From Treponema bryantii NK4A124 (GTDB lineage: Bacteria > Spirochaetota > Spirochaetia > Treponematales > Treponemataceae), in NCBI RefSeq assembly GCF_000421345.1, contig NZ_ATWV01000005.1:164660-228659 (forward strand): a stretch of 64,000 bases of DNA, given 5' to 3'. This document shows positions 43,012 through 52,050 of this stretch, piece by piece; the first letter of the stretch is position 1; every line of letters starts with the position of its first letter. The notes under the pieces were generated by a model. The model saw nothing but the letters and a program-made list of their open reading frames with translations, made no database searches and had not been told where the DNA came from. Position numbers and translations under genes: made by a program.

Positions 43012-45288
43012 ATGAATAATAAGATTAAAGATTTATTATCAAAACTCACCCTCGAAGAAAAGGCCGGCCTTTGTTCCGGCAAAGATTTCTGGCGTACAAA
43101 GCCTGTAGAAAGACTTGGTATTCCTTCCGTTATGGTAAGCGACGGACCAAGTGGCCTGCGTACCCAGTTTGATAACGGTGTAGACGAAAACGATTCCCGC
43201 CCGGCCGTAAGCTTCCCGTCCGGCTGTGCAACCGCTTCCAGCTTTGACCGCTCACTTCTGCGCCACCTTGGCGAGATTCTCGGCGAAGAAGCAAATAACT
43301 ATAATGTTTCAACAGTACTTGGCCCTGCAATCAATATCAAGCGTTCTCCCCTTTGCGGACGAAACTTCGAATACCTTAGCGAGGATCCTTATGTTTCCGG
43401 AGAACTCGGTGCTGCTTATATCAGCGGAGTTCAGTCAAAGAATGTAGGAACTTCGGTAAAGCATTTTGCCGCAAACAATCAGGAAACAAACCGCTTTTCT
43501 GTCAGCGAAGAAGTCGACGAGCGAACTCTGCGCGAGATTTATCTTCCGGGTTTCGAGACCTGTGTAAAAAAATCAGCTCCTACTACAATCATGTGTTCAT
43601 ATAACGCAATCAACGGCGAGCTTTCAAGCCAGAACAAGTGGCTTCTTAAAGATCTCCTCCGCGATGAGTGGGGCTATAAGGGAATGGTCGTTTCTGACTG
43701 GGGCGCTGTTTATAACCGCGTAAAGGGAATTAAAGCCGACCTCAGCCTTGAGATGCCATATTCAGGCGGTCATACAGATAATGATATTGTGGAAGCAGTT
43801 AAGTCCGGCGAACTCACTATGGAAGAACTCGACGAGGCAGTTTCTCATGTGCTCGAAATGGTTTTGAATTATACAGAACATAAGCAGTCAGGTGTCTTTG
43901 ATATGGAAAAAGATCACGCTGCCTCTGCAAAAATTGCGGAGGAATCCTGCGTACTGCTAAAAAATGAAAACTGTCTTCTTCCTCTCAAAGCGCCAGCTGA
44001 GAAAATCCTCTTCACCGGCTGCTTTGCAGAAAACCCGCGCTATGGTGGTGGTGGAAGCTCTAAAATCAAATGCTACAAAATGACAAGCGCTATAGACGCA
44101 GCCCGCGAAGCCGGCCTCAATGTAAAATACGTAAAAGGTTATAACGACGACTTTGTAACAACAAGCCCAGCCCTCACTGCAGAAGCCGAGCAGGCAGCCC
44201 GCGAAGCCGACACTGTAGTAGTTTTTGCAGGACTTCCTGAAAGCTTTGAGTCAGAAGGTGCAGACCGCACAAGTCTTGATATGCCTCAGGTTCAGAATGA
44301 ACTGATTGAAAAACTCGCTGCCGTGAACCCACACATTGTTGTAGTTCTTCACAACGGTGCTCCTGTAACAATGCCTTGGGTAGACAAGGTTGCCGCAATT
44401 CTTGAGTGCTACTTAGGCGGAGAAAATATCGGAACTGCACAAATCAATATCTTGTTTGGTAAGACTAACCCAAGTGGTAAGCTTGCAGAAACTTTCCCTC
44501 TTCGTCTGGAAGATACACCTTGTTATCTGACCTATCCTGGAAACGGCCGCACCTGTCATTACACAGAAGGAATCTTTGTAGGTTACCGCTGGTACGACAG
44601 CCGCAAAATGCCGGTTCTTTTCCCATTTGGTCATGGGCTCAGCTACACAAGCTTTGAATATTCAGACCTCAAACTTTCAAAAACTGCCTTCGAAGACAGT
44701 GAAGGGGTGGATGTAAGTGTAACTGTAAAAAATACCGGCGACCTTGAAGGAAAAGAAATAATCCAGCTTTATGTCTCTGACAAAACCGGTGTAGAAATCC
44801 GCCCGGAAAAAGAGCTTAAGGGCTTTGAAAAAATCAGCCTCAAGCCGGGTGAGTCAAAGAAAGTAACTTTCAAGCTGGACCAGCGTTCTTTTGCCTACTG
44901 GAATACCGATACTAAAGAGTGGTACGCTCCAAGCGGAAATTACATCATCAGCATTGGTGCTTCAAGCCGCGACATCCGCCTTACCGCAGAAGTTGATGTA
45001 ACCTCATCAGGTAAAAAAGCCTTTACAATCACACCTCAGACAACAATGGGCGACATGCTCCGCAACCGCGAAATGGCAGCTCTTATTCATGATGATTATA
45101 TGAAGGCACGAAAGTTCCTTGATGATATGACTGATGAAGAGTTTGAGGCCAAGTTCCCATTCCCTAAGGAAGGAATGCTTGGCATGATTTTGAGTAATCC
45201 ATTCCGAAGCAACCGCGGTCGCGACGGAAAAACTATGGAAGATATTCTGAAGCAAGTAGAAGACTATAATAAAGCACTGGAAAAATAA
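43012..45288 (+). CDS. bglX: Beta-glucosidase, glycoside hydrolase family 3
   Basis: A 758-residue enzyme without a signal peptide, so probably acting in the cytoplasm on imported oligosaccharides. The N-terminal GH3 barrel (about 1-310) has VSDGPSGLR, KHFAANNQETNR and the nucleophile region GMVVSDWGAVYN (about 225-236). The second alpha/beta domain (about 320-540) has GGGGSSKI and ESEGADRTSLDMP, which supply the acid/base region. A C-terminal fibronectin III-like domain (about 585-665) has FPFGHGLSYTSFEYSDLK. The exact sugar is uncertain. AAGGA Shine-Dalgarno before the ATG. Confidence 0.92.
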   Translation: MNNKIKDLLSKLTLEEKAGLCSGKDFWRTKPVERLGIPSVMVSDGPSGLRTQFDNGVDENDSRPAVSFPSGCATASSFDRSLLRHLGEILGEEANNYNVSTVLGPAINIKRSPLCGRNFEYLSEDPYVSGELGAAYISGVQSKNVGTSVKHFAANNQETNRFSVSEEVDERTLREIYLPGFETCVKKSAPTTIMCSYNAINGELSSQNKWLLKDLLRDEWGYKGMVVSDWGAVYNRVKGIKADLSLEMPYSGGHTDNDIVEAVKSGELTMEELDEAVSHVLEMVLNYTEHKQSGVFDMEKDHAASAKIAEESCVLLKNENCLLPLKAPAEKILFTGCFAENPRYGGGGSSKIKCYKMTSAIDAAREAGLNVKYVKGYNDDFVTTSPALTAEAEQAAREADTVVVFAGLPESFESEGADRTSLDMPQVQNELIEKLAAVNPHIVVVLHNGAPVTMPWVDKVAAILECYLGGENIGTAQINILFGKTNPSGKLAETFPLRLEDTPCYLTYPGNGRTCHYTEGIFVGYRWYDSRKMPVLFPFGHGLSYTSFEYSDLKLSKTAFEDSEGVDVSVTVKNTGDLEGKEIIQLYVSDKTGVEIRPEKELKGFEKISLKPGESKKVTFKLDQRSFAYWNTDTKEWYAPSGNYIISIGASSRDIRLTAEVDVTSSGKKAFTITPQTTMGDMLRNREMAALIHDDYMKARKFLDDMTDEEFEAKFPFPKEGMLGMILSNPFRSNRGRDGKTMEDILKQVEDYNKALEK

Positions 45289-45786
45289 CTATACTTCCAC
45301 ATGCACCATAGTGGCAACTGCCTGTGCCTGTACGTTAGCGTAGACACTGCGGTTTGCCTTATATGGATTCTTAAAGCCCGCGATCTGCGATTTAAGCTGT
45401 TCAATGTGAACGCGGAGCAGGTCGCGGTTGATAGCATTCTGTTTAAGCACTCTGTCCTGCAGATCAGACAAATCATTTTGAAGTTTTGCGATTTCAGCAT
45501 CTTCTGCGGCAGAGACAGCGGCACTGGCAGTACCATTTCCGGCATGATACATCTTTGCCATTGGCACAATCACTTTCTGAAGACTTGCGATGTTCTTTAC
45601 AACCTGCTGCTCAAGCTCTGTATGTGCAAGGAGATTTTCCGGATTTTCAGAGGTGATTGAATCCTGCTGTTTTTCAAGAACTGTAAGATATTCGCGGAAT
45701 TTACCCCTCTGTTCTTCCAAAAGACTTCTAAAACGGCGCAAGATTGCAACGCGTTCGTTTAATTCTTCCTGTGTGATTTCTGCCAT
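45289..45786 (-). CDS. FlgN/FliT-like flagellar chaperone (putative)
   Basis: A 165-residue mostly helical, coiled-coil protein (NERVAILRRFRSLLEEQRGKFREYL; LQNDLSDLQDRVLKQNAINRDLL, given here as runs of the helices). No signal or membrane segment. It lies 26 nt after fliS on the same strand, the position often held by flagellar export chaperones, and its heptad-rich form fits FlgN-like proteins. The family call rests on position and shape rather than a diagnostic motif. Start at 45786 (MAEITQEEL) with GGGGG upstream; eight codons upstream are also open. Confidence 0.5.
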   Translation of the reverse strand: MAEITQEELNERVAILRRFRSLLEEQRGKFREYLTVLEKQQDSITSENPENLLAHTELEQQVVKNIASLQKVIVPMAKMYHAGNGTASAAVSAAEDAEIAKLQNDLSDLQDRVLKQNAINRDLLRVHIEQLKSQIAGFKNPYKANRSVYANVQAQAVATMVHVEV

Positions 45787-45812
45787 ATTTTCCCCCTGGA
45801 CGGTCCCCACCG

Positions 45813-46253
45813 TTACCCCACAATATTCAAAGTATTTGCAACCTTTGCAGCCGGAGCATTTGCCGTAGAATTAGCAATTGTTCTCCATGCATCAGCAAGT
45901 TCATCAACCTTACTTAATACAAACTCAATTTTCTGCTTATTATGGCTGATTGTTGCATCCATCAATTCTTCATTAAAATAAACATACAAAGACATAAGAT
46001 TGCGCGAAATATCTCCGCCTTTTTCCATATCAAGCGAAACCTGAAGTTCAGTAATGATGGCCTGTGTCTTCTGCAGATGAATACCAAACTGTTCGATATC
46101 TCCGGCCTTTATTTTGCCATTTGCATCAAACAGATTAAGTGCTGCCTTAAGATGCTTTACAGCACCCTCATAAAGTAAAACAACCAGTCTTCCCTGACTT
46201 GCAGTGTTTACATTAGTTTTCTGATATGCAGCATAAGCGTTCTGGTAACCCAT
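45813..46253 (-). CDS. fliS: Flagellar export chaperone FliS
   Basis: A 146-residue helical-bundle chaperone that binds the flagellin C-terminus and holds it unfolded for export. Diagnostic N-terminus YQNAYAAYQKTNVNTASQGRL (in parts: AYAAYQKTNVNTASQGRL) and LLYEGAVKHLKAAL, then LYVYFNEELMDATI. Normal length. Strong AAGGAGG Shine-Dalgarno. First gene of a two-gene unit with the FlgN-like protein; it fits periplasmic flagellar assembly in a spirochaete. Confidence 0.95.
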   Translation of the reverse strand: MGYQNAYAAYQKTNVNTASQGRLVVLLYEGAVKHLKAALNLFDANGKIKAGDIEQFGIHLQKTQAIITELQVSLDMEKGGDISRNLMSLYVYFNEELMDATISHNKQKIEFVLSKVDELADAWRTIANSTANAPAAKVANTLNIVG

Positions 46254-46422
46254 TGGCTTTCCTCCTTGAATTCCGAATTTCCGCGTAAAATGCGGGTATT
46301 CTTATCTGATTTTCGGATTTCTAAAATTTTACTTTAGAACTTTTTTCGTTTTTTAGTGGAAAAAATTACATATCTTTACTATATTTAATAGTAACAAACG
46401 ATTTTTACTCAGGAAACATACT

Positions 46423-48519
46423 ATGGCAGAAAATCAGAACGACGAAAACAAACCACAGAACGATGAGGACGATCCATATAAGTTCTTCAAATTCCCTGGT
46501 CCGCAGGATAACGACGATAAAGACAAAGATAAAAATAAAAAGAATAAGAACGGAAAGAAAAAGCTCCCTTTCTGGCCTGTTTTGCTGCTTACTCTTTTTG
46601 TTGTTGCCATGGCAGAATACTTCATCTTCCCTAAAAATGATGATTTAATAGACTATTCTGATTTTAAGGCCAAAATTGAGCGTGGTGAAATCAAATCTGT
46701 AGTAATCAGCGACTCTTATTTCATTGGTTATGGAACTGTTATAGAAACTGATGTTGGAAACGGCAAGGGGCTTAAGCTCTTTAATGTACCTTCTGCTAAG
46801 GCTGCAATTCAGTACAAAACTTCTGCAGTTCTTACCCAGAGCTTCCTTGATTTCCTGGAAGAGAACAATATTCACTATAAATTTGCCGCAAAACAGAATA
46901 ACTGGTTCATCCAGCTGCTTTTGAACCTGATTGTGCCATTCGGCCTGATTTTCCTTATGTACTTCTTCCTCTTCAGAAAGATGGGAGGCGGAAACGGCGG
47001 TGGAATAGGCTCTATTTTCAGTGTAGGTAATTCCCGGGCAAAGGTTGTAGAAGAGGGTAAAATCAAAACCCGCTTTACAGATGTTGCCGGTGTAGACGAG
47101 GCTAAGGAAGAGCTTGTTGAAGTAGTTGATTTTCTTAAGAATCCTAAAAAATATACAGAAATCGGTGGTAAAATTCCTAAGGGAGTTCTTCTTGTTGGTG
47201 ACCCTGGAACCGGTAAAACTTTGCTTGCCCGCGCTGTTGCAGGTGAGGCCGGTGTACCATTCTTCAGCATTTCCGGTTCAGACTTCGTAGAAATGTTTGT
47301 CGGTGTTGGTGCTTCCCGCGTCCGTGACCTCTTTAAGCAGGCCCGCGAAAAAGCTCCTTGTATTGTTTTTATTGATGAAATTGATGCCCTTGCCAAGAGC
47401 CGTGCAAATGGCTTCAGTTCAAACGATGAGCGTGAACAGACTCTCAACCAGCTCCTCGTAGAAATGGATGGTTTTGATAATGAAAAGGGCTTGATTGTAC
47501 TTGCCGCAACCAACCGTGTAGACGTTCTTGACCCTGCAATCCTTCGTCCTGGCCGCTTTGACCGTCAGGTTCCGGTTGAAAAGCCTGATGTAAAGGGCCG
47601 CGAAGAGATTCTTCGCATTCACGCAAAAAATGTTAAACTTGATAGTGATGTTGATTTTGAGTCCATTGCTCACGGAACTACAGGCTTTGCCGGTGCAGAC
47701 CTTGCAAACGTAGTAAATGAGGCAGCCCTTCTTGCAGTTCGTAACGGCCGCAAGAAAGTAACTATGGAAGATTTCAACGACGCTATAGATAAGGTAAGCA
47801 TTGGTCTTAAAAAGAAGAGCCGCAAGGACAATAAAAAGCAGATGCGCCTTGTTTCAGTTCACGAAACAGGACACGCCCTTGTTGCAGCCTTTAATCCTGA
47901 CCACGAGCCTGTAAATAAGATTACAGTTGTTCCTCGCAGCCATGGAGTAGGCGGCTTTACCCAGTACCGCGAAGAAGGTGAAGAAAAGTTCAACATGACC
48001 CGCAAGGACATGATGGACGAGATCGACAGTCTGCTTGGTGGCCGTGCCGCAGAAGAGGTAATTCTTGGAGATATTTCTACCGGCGCTTCAAACGATATTG
48101 CCCGCGCAACAGAAATTGTAAAGCGCATGATTACAGACTTCGGTATGTCAGACAAGTTCAAGAACATGACACTTGGTAAGGGTGTGCTCGGCAGCCGTGG
48201 CGGAGATGCAAACCTTATCCGCGAGTTCTCAGAACAGACTCAGAATTATATTGATGAAGAAATTGCTCGAATCATGGACGAGCGTTACAAGTACGTTGTA
48301 AAACTGCTCAAGCAGCATAAAGAACTTCTTGAATACATAGCAAACCGCCTGGTAGAAGTAGAAACCATGGACGGCAAAGAGTTCTATGAAATTGTGAAGG
48401 GCGAACAGCACTGCAAAGAGCTTGCAGAAAAGGCTGGTAAAAAAACAGAGAATTCTGATTCTGAAGTAACGACAGAAAAGAAAACTCGTAAGCCACGTGC
48501 TAAGAAAACAGAAAACTAA
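46423..48519 (+). CDS. ftsH: ATP-dependent zinc metalloprotease FtsH
   Basis: A 698-residue membrane AAA protease that degrades membrane and some cytosolic proteins. An acidic/Lys-rich N-terminus (about 1-48) precedes the first membrane segment (about 48-68), periplasmic domain, and second segment (about 165-187). The AAA domain has Walker [15 protein letters not shown], Walker [13 protein letters not shown] and [15 protein letters not shown]. The M41 domain has the zinc site [14 protein letters not shown] and the third-ligand region around [15 protein letters not shown]. The tail is Lys-rich. Intact, unlike the FtsH-like protein at 37965. CAGGA before the ATG; terminator at 48528. Confidence 0.97.
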   Translation: MAENQNDENKPQNDEDDPYKFFKFPGPQDNDDKDKDKNKKNKNGKKKLPFWPVLLLTLFVVAMAEYFIFPKNDDLIDYSDFKAKIERGEIKSVVISDSYFIGYGTVIETDVGNGKGLKLFNVPSAKAAIQYKTSAVLTQSFLDFLEENNIHYKFAAKQNNWFIQLLLNLIVPFGLIFLMYFFLFRKMGGGNGGGIGSIFSVGNSRAKVVEEGKIKTRFTDVAGVDEAKEELVEVVDFLKNPKKYTEIGGKIPKGVLLVGDPGTGKTLLARAVAGEAGVPFFSISGSDFVEMFVGVGASRVRDLFKQAREKAPCIVFIDEIDALAKSRANGFSSNDEREQTLNQLLVEMDGFDNEKGLIVLAATNRVDVLDPAILRPGRFDRQVPVEKPDVKGREEILRIHAKNVKLDSDVDFESIAHGTTGFAGADLANVVNEAALLAVRNGRKKVTMEDFNDAIDKVSIGLKKKSRKDNKKQMRLVSVHETGHALVAAFNPDHEPVNKITVVPRSHGVGGFTQYREEGEEKFNMTRKDMMDEIDSLLGGRAAEEVILGDISTGASNDIARATEIVKRMITDFGMSDKFKNMTLGKGVLGSRGGDANLIREFSEQTQNYIDEEIARIMDERYKYVVKLLKQHKELLEYIANRLVEVETMDGKEFYEIVKGEQHCKELAEKAGKKTENSDSEVTTEKKTRKPRAKKTEN

Positions 48520-48527
48520 TAATACGA

Positions 48528-48552
48528 GACGGGCTCATGCCCGTCTTTTTTA
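48528..48552 (+). terminator. ftsH terminator
   Basis: GACGGGC, loop TCAT, GCCCGTC and a run of T. Confidence 0.9.
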
Positions 48553-48621
48553 ATATTTTACAATAACTTTTCAAACAGATAAAAAATCACTATAATTGCA
48601 AAATATTCTCATTTTACATTT

Positions 48622-48651
48622 GTGTCATCTTCGGGCTTGACCCGGGGATCT
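48622..48651. repeat. Repeat family C variant upstream of the second EF-G
   Basis: TGTCATCTTCGGGCTTGACC then CGGGGATCT: the variant with CGGGCTTGACCCGG at its centre. It lies about 20 bp before the EF-G start codon, just upstream of the AAGGA Shine-Dalgarno. Confidence 0.75.
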
Positions 48652-48670
48652 GTACTGTAAGGACAATATC

Positions 48671-50725
48671 ATGGCAACGACAAACTTGGAAAAAATGCGC
48701 AACATAGGAATCATGGCGCATATTGATGCTGGAAAAACCACAACAACAGAACGTATTCTCTATTATACAGGTAAAATTCATAAGATTGGCGAAATTGACG
48801 ACGGCCAGGCTACTATGGACTGGATGGCTCAGGAGCAGGAGCGTGGAATTACAATCTGCTCAGCTGCTACAACAACTTACTGGAAAGACCATCAGATAAA
48901 TATTATTGATACTCCGGGCCACGTAGACTTTACTGCCGAGGTTGAGCGTTCGCTTCGTGTACTCGACGGCGCGGTTGCAGTAATTTGTGCCGTTGATGGA
49001 GTTCAGCCACAGACAGAAACTGTATGGAAGCAGGCAGATGAGTTTGCTGTTCCTCGTCTCTGCTTTATGAACAAGATGGACCGCATTGGTGCAGACTTCT
49101 TTGGTTCAATGGCTGACGTTGCCGAAAAATTTGGAGTTGAAACACTGGCGTTGCAGATTCCAATCGGCGAAGGCCAGGACTTTGAAGGTGTAATTGACCT
49201 TCTTAATATGAAAGAAATCCGCTGGCACGAAGATGACGAAGGCGAAACCTTTGATGTAACTGATGTTGATTCTTCGCGCCTGGCACAGGCTCAGGAATGG
49301 CGCGAAAAGCTGGTAGAAACAGTTGCCGGCAGCGATGATGCCCTTATGGAAATCTACCTTGAAGGCGGCGAAATTACTGTAGATCAGCTTAAAAAAGCAA
49401 TCAGAGCTGGAACAATCAGCCGTGCCTTTGTGCCATTTGTAATGGGTTCTGCCCGCCACAATCAGGGTGTTCAGCCGCTTATTGATGCTGTAATTGATTA
49501 TCTTCCATCTCCTCTGGATATTCCTCCTGCAAAGGGAATCCGCATTAAGAAGGATACAGAAGAAGAGGTTGATGTTCCAACTGATGTTTCAAAAATGCCT
49601 CTTGGTCTCGTATTTAAAATTCAGTATGACCGCGAAATGGGACCTCTCTGCTATGTCCGCATGTATTCAGGAAAAATTCAGGCCGGAACTCAAATCTTCA
49701 ATATAAATAAGAAAAAACGCGAGCGGGTAAACCGCATTCTTCGTATGCACGCAAATAAGAGTGAGCCTTGCGATTCAGTTAGCGCAGGTGATATCGCAGT
49801 ATTTATCGGTCTTAAGCTTGCTCAGACTGGTGACTCTATCGGAACTGAAGCCTTCCCGATTTTGCTTGAACAGCCAAAGTTCCCTCAGCCTGTAATTTCT
49901 GTTGCCCTTGAGCCAGAAAGCATGAGCGAAAAGGACAAAATGAACGAAACTCTCGAGATTTTGAGCCGCGAAGACCCAACCTTTACAAGCCACGAGGATG
50001 CAGAAACAGGTCAGCTGATTATCAGCGGAATGGGTGAACTTCACCTGGACGTTCTTGTTACCCGTATGCGCGATGATTTTGGCGTAAAGTGTAATGTAGG
50101 TGCTCCTCAGGTAACTTACCGCGAGTCTGTAAGCGGAAGCGCCGAGGCTACAGAAGACTTTAGCCGCGTACTTGCCGGAAAAGAAAATACAGCCGGCCTC
50201 ACAATCACAGTTGAGCAGCGCGAGCAGGGTAGTGGTAACTCCTTTGAAATTACCTGCCGACATGCCGAAGTTCCGGATGAAATTATTGAAGCAATTAAGA
50301 GTGGCTTTATGTCTGCCCTTAATTCAGGTATCCGCTACGGTTACCCATGTACAGACGTTGGTGTTAAGGTTACTGCAATCAAGTATGATGAGCTTACTTC
50401 AAGCACTTTCGCCTTTGAGGCTTGTGCTGCTCAGGTTTTTGACAAGGCCTGTACAGCCGCTAACCCTGTAATTCTTGAGCCTGTTATGAACGTAGATATT
50501 TCATGTCCTAAGGAATTTGTGGGCCCGGCCTCAAGCCAGCTCAGCCAGCGCGGCGGAAACATCATGGGCCAGGATTCCAAGACAACCGGCGAAATTATTC
50601 ACGCCCAGGCTCCAATGGCAAACATGTTCGGCTTTACAACAAACCTGCGTTCAGCAACCCAGGGCCGCGCAAGCTTCTCAATGGAGTTCAGCCACTTCCA
50701 GCTTAAGGTTGGCGGGTTGGGATAA
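48671..50725 (+). CDS. Elongation factor G, spdEFG2/mtEFG2 type
   Basis: A 684-residue five-domain translational GTPase. G1 is [14 protein letters not shown] (about 17-30), G2 [12 protein letters not shown]3 [15 protein letters not shown] and G4 [11 protein letters not shown]. Domain IV/V segments follow ([30 protein letters not shown]). The [20 protein letters not shown] stretch resembles EF-G2 of spirochaetes and mitochondria, which works mainly in ribosome recycling with RRF, whereas the gene at the left edge is EF-G1-like. AAGGA Shine-Dalgarno. The 3' terminal codons are repeated just after the stop (50738-50765). Confidence 0.93.
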   Translation: MATTNLEKMRNIGIMAHIDAGKTTTTERILYYTGKIHKIGEIDDGQATMDWMAQEQERGITICSAATTTYWKDHQINIIDTPGHVDFTAEVERSLRVLDGAVAVICAVDGVQPQTETVWKQADEFAVPRLCFMNKMDRIGADFFGSMADVAEKFGVETLALQIPIGEGQDFEGVIDLLNMKEIRWHEDDEGETFDVTDVDSSRLAQAQEWREKLVETVAGSDDALMEIYLEGGEITVDQLKKAIRAGTISRAFVPFVMGSARHNQGVQPLIDAVIDYLPSPLDIPPAKGIRIKKDTEEEVDVPTDVSKMPLGLVFKIQYDREMGPLCYVRMYSGKIQAGTQIFNINKKKRERVNRILRMHANKSEPCDSVSAGDIAVFIGLKLAQTGDSIGTEAFPILLEQPKFPQPVISVALEPESMSEKDKMNETLEILSREDPTFTSHEDAETGQLIISGMGELHLDVLVTRMRDDFGVKCNVGAPQVTYRESVSGSAEATEDFSRVLAGKENTAGLTITVEQREQGSGNSFEITCRHAEVPDEIIEAIKSGFMSALNSGIRYGYPCTDVGVKVTAIKYDELTSSTFAFEACAAQVFDKACTAANPVILEPVMNVDISCPKEFVGPASSQLSQRGGNIMGQDSKTTGEIIHAQAPMANMFGFTTNLRSATQGRASFSMEFSHFQLKVGGLG

Positions 50726-50765
50726 TATTTTTTTACTGGCGGACTGGGATAATATTTTTTTTACT
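50711..50765 (+). repeat. Tandem copy of the EF-G 3' end with synonymous changes (possible attachment site)
   Basis: The last EF-G codons plus stop and T-run (50711-50737, GGC GGG TTG GGA TAA then AATATTTTTTTACT) are followed at once by a second version (50738-50765, GGC GGA CTG GGA TAA then the same tail with one extra T). The two differences inside the codons are synonymous, so the second copy looks like a homologous EF-G end rather than a simple slippage product. Confidence 0.65.
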
Positions 50766-50793
50766 TGACTTCTGAATGCTTGTATCTTATATT
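50765..50793 (+). promoter_or_regulatory. toxI-toxN promoter
   Basis: TTGACT (50765-50770), 17 bp, TATATT (50788-50793). Start predicted near 50800. As strong as the tRNA promoters here, as expected for an antitoxin RNA made in excess. Confidence 0.8.
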
Positions 50794-50799
50794 ATAAGC

Positions 50800-50943
50800 A
50801 GTTGGGAGCGTTCCTGCCCTTAAAGTGGAAGATATAATTCTAGGTGCACTTCTACCTTTAAAATGAAGGATATAATTCTAGGCGCACTTCCGCCTTTAAA
50901 GTGAAGAATATAACGGGCGGCATAAATTGCCGCCTTATTTTTT
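50800..50943 (+). ncRNA. toxI: ToxI-like antitoxin RNA (tandem 38-nt repeats)
   Basis: Between a strong promoter and a terminator lie direct repeats with a 38-bp period: 50817-50854, 50855-50892 and a shortened third copy from 50893. They share CTTTAAAxTGAAGxATATAA and TTCTAGGxGCACTTC. A partial copy of the repeat end (GGAGCGTTCCTG) precedes the first. This is the layout of type III antitoxin RNAs (ToxI, AbiQ antitoxin): repeated pseudoknot units cut by the toxin, each binding one toxin molecule. The toxN-like gene follows the terminator. The pseudoknot itself was not modelled. Confidence 0.82.
50916..50943 (+). terminator. toxI terminator/attenuator before toxN
   Basis: GGCGGCA, loop TAAAT, TGCCGCC, then TTATTTTTT. 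It separates the antitoxin repeats from toxN so that most transcripts stop before the toxin gene, as in known ToxIN loci. Confidence 0.88.
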
Positions 50944-50954
50944 GCCGGAAAAAT

Positions 50955-51470
50955 ATGTTTTATACGATTACAGATGAATATATTGATTATTTGAGCAAAG
51001 AAAATCCTCATGTTATGTCTAATAAGCAGGAAACAAGAACTTATCATAGAAAATACATAGGTCTTGTAACAGAATTAAACGGACATAAATACTTTGTTCC
51101 TATGTCATCTCCAAAAGATGTTGATTATCTTCCAAATGGTGATATTAAGAAAGACAGTCTTATTAAGATTTATATGCGCAATAAAAAAGTCCTTTATGGA
51201 ACAATTAGATTCAATTATATGATTCCAGTTCCTGCATCTGAGCTTGAAGAAGTTACTGTTAATGATGAAGGCGACTTTAAGTATAAGATTCTTATGCAGA
51301 GTGAATATTTCTTTATCAATTCAAACCGAGATAAAATTGAAAAAACGGCCGTAAGGCTTCATAAAATGCGTACAACTTATAATCCAGAACGGAATAAAAA
51401 CAAGCTTATGGAAATAACATTGGATTTTGTAAGTTTGGAAAAGATGTGTGATGCATATAAGAAAAAGTAG
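50955..51470 (+). CDS. toxN: Type III toxin ToxN/AbiQ-family endoribonuclease
   Basis: A 171-residue protein. It begins MFYTITDEYIDYLSKENPHV, the ToxN/AbiQ N-terminus. RTYHRKYIGLVTELNGHKYF carries the usual Tyr/Lys residues, and VPMSSPKD corresponds to the conserved (S/T)SPK active-site loop. These toxins cut cellular or phage RNA and are held inactive by the repeat RNA encoded just upstream; many abort phage infection. I chose the start at 50955 because the ORF extension covers the terminator; GCCGGA precedes it at normal spacing. It sits in a small accessory block between an EF-G gene and tRNA-Leu. Confidence 0.87.
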   Translation: MFYTITDEYIDYLSKENPHVMSNKQETRTYHRKYIGLVTELNGHKYFVPMSSPKDVDYLPNGDIKKDSLIKIYMRNKKVLYGTIRFNYMIPVPASELEEVTVNDEGDFKYKILMQSEYFFINSNRDKIEKTAVRLHKMRTTYNPERNKNKLMEITLDFVSLEKMCDAYKKK

Positions 51471-51602
51471 TACATAATGCTGATTTTTATTTTCCCTTGT
51501 CATTAAATGACTACTTATATTCACTATAATAGCATTGCAGAAATAGGATTTTAGGATTAAAATTAAAACTATGTTATTGACAAAAGTTTTGCCTCAGTTC
51601 AG

Positions 51603-51666
51603 ACTCGACAACTCGACAACTCGACAACTCGACAACTCGACAACTCGACAACTCGACAACTCGACA
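51603..51666 (+). repeat. Eight perfect copies of an 8-bp tandem repeat
   Basis: ACTCGACA is repeated eight times without a change, in the 316-bp gap between toxN and the 74-aa gene. An 8-bp unit changes reading frame or spacing with each gain or loss of a copy, as in phase-variable loci. A 65-codon ORF crosses it but runs into the following terminator hairpin, so I do not call it a gene. Confidence 0.95.
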
Positions 51667-51723
51667 ACTATAGGCGAACTATGTTCTAGCAGAAAAATCA
51701 ATATAATTTATATACAACAAAAG

Positions 51724-51766
51724 GACAGGTCTGTCGCACATGCGGCAGACCTGTCTTTTTGTTTTT
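51724..51766 (+). terminator. Strong terminator-like hairpin before the 74-aa gene
   Basis: GACAGGTCTGTCGCA (51724-51738), loop CA, TGCGGCAGACCTGTC (51741-51755; one T-G pair), then TTTTTGTTTTT. It is 20 nt upstream of the next start codon. Confidence 0.85.
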
Positions 51767-51786
51767 AACGAAATAGGAGGTAATTT

Positions 51787-52011
51787 ATGGATACAGATGT
51801 TTATTTGTTATGTCCATTTTGTAAAAAAGTAACAAAAGCTGTTTGCAGTGGAGATGGTATCGATAATGTACATTGCAATGAATGTGGAAACTCATTTAAA
51901 GCTTCTCGAACAATTGATCATTATCAAGAGTTTAGTTTGTCATGTCCAACAGGAACGCTTCGTCATAATGATTCATATTTATATGTTCCTGTGAATATAA
52001 AAATGATTTAG
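51787..52011 (+). CDS. Small zinc-ribbon protein
   Basis: A 74-residue protein with four cysteines in two pairs, CPFCKK (9-14) and CNECGNSF (about 31-38), the layout of a small zinc ribbon. The remainder has no known motif. It has a very good AGGAGGTAATTT Shine-Dalgarno and follows a strong hairpin. The next gene begins 39 nt downstream. Cytoplasmic; role unknown. AT-rich composition resembles the neighbouring accessory genes. Confidence 0.65.
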   Translation: MDTDVYLLCPFCKKVTKAVCSGDGIDNVHCNECGNSFKASRTIDHYQEFSLSCPTGTLRHNDSYLYVPVNIKMI

Positions 52012-52050
52012 AAGTTTATAATTGTGAAAAAAAAATGTAGAGGTGAAAAA

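Noticed and set aside
50955..51470. Insertion sequence or integrase in the accessory block
   Set aside because: No transposase or recombinase ORF is present between 50.7 and 54 kb; island status rests only on the duplicated EF-G end and the gene content.
51571..51768. 65-codon ORF containing the 8-bp tandem repeat
   Set aside because: Its 3' half is a terminator hairpin and the Shine-Dalgarno is weak; better explained as a non-coding repeat tract.
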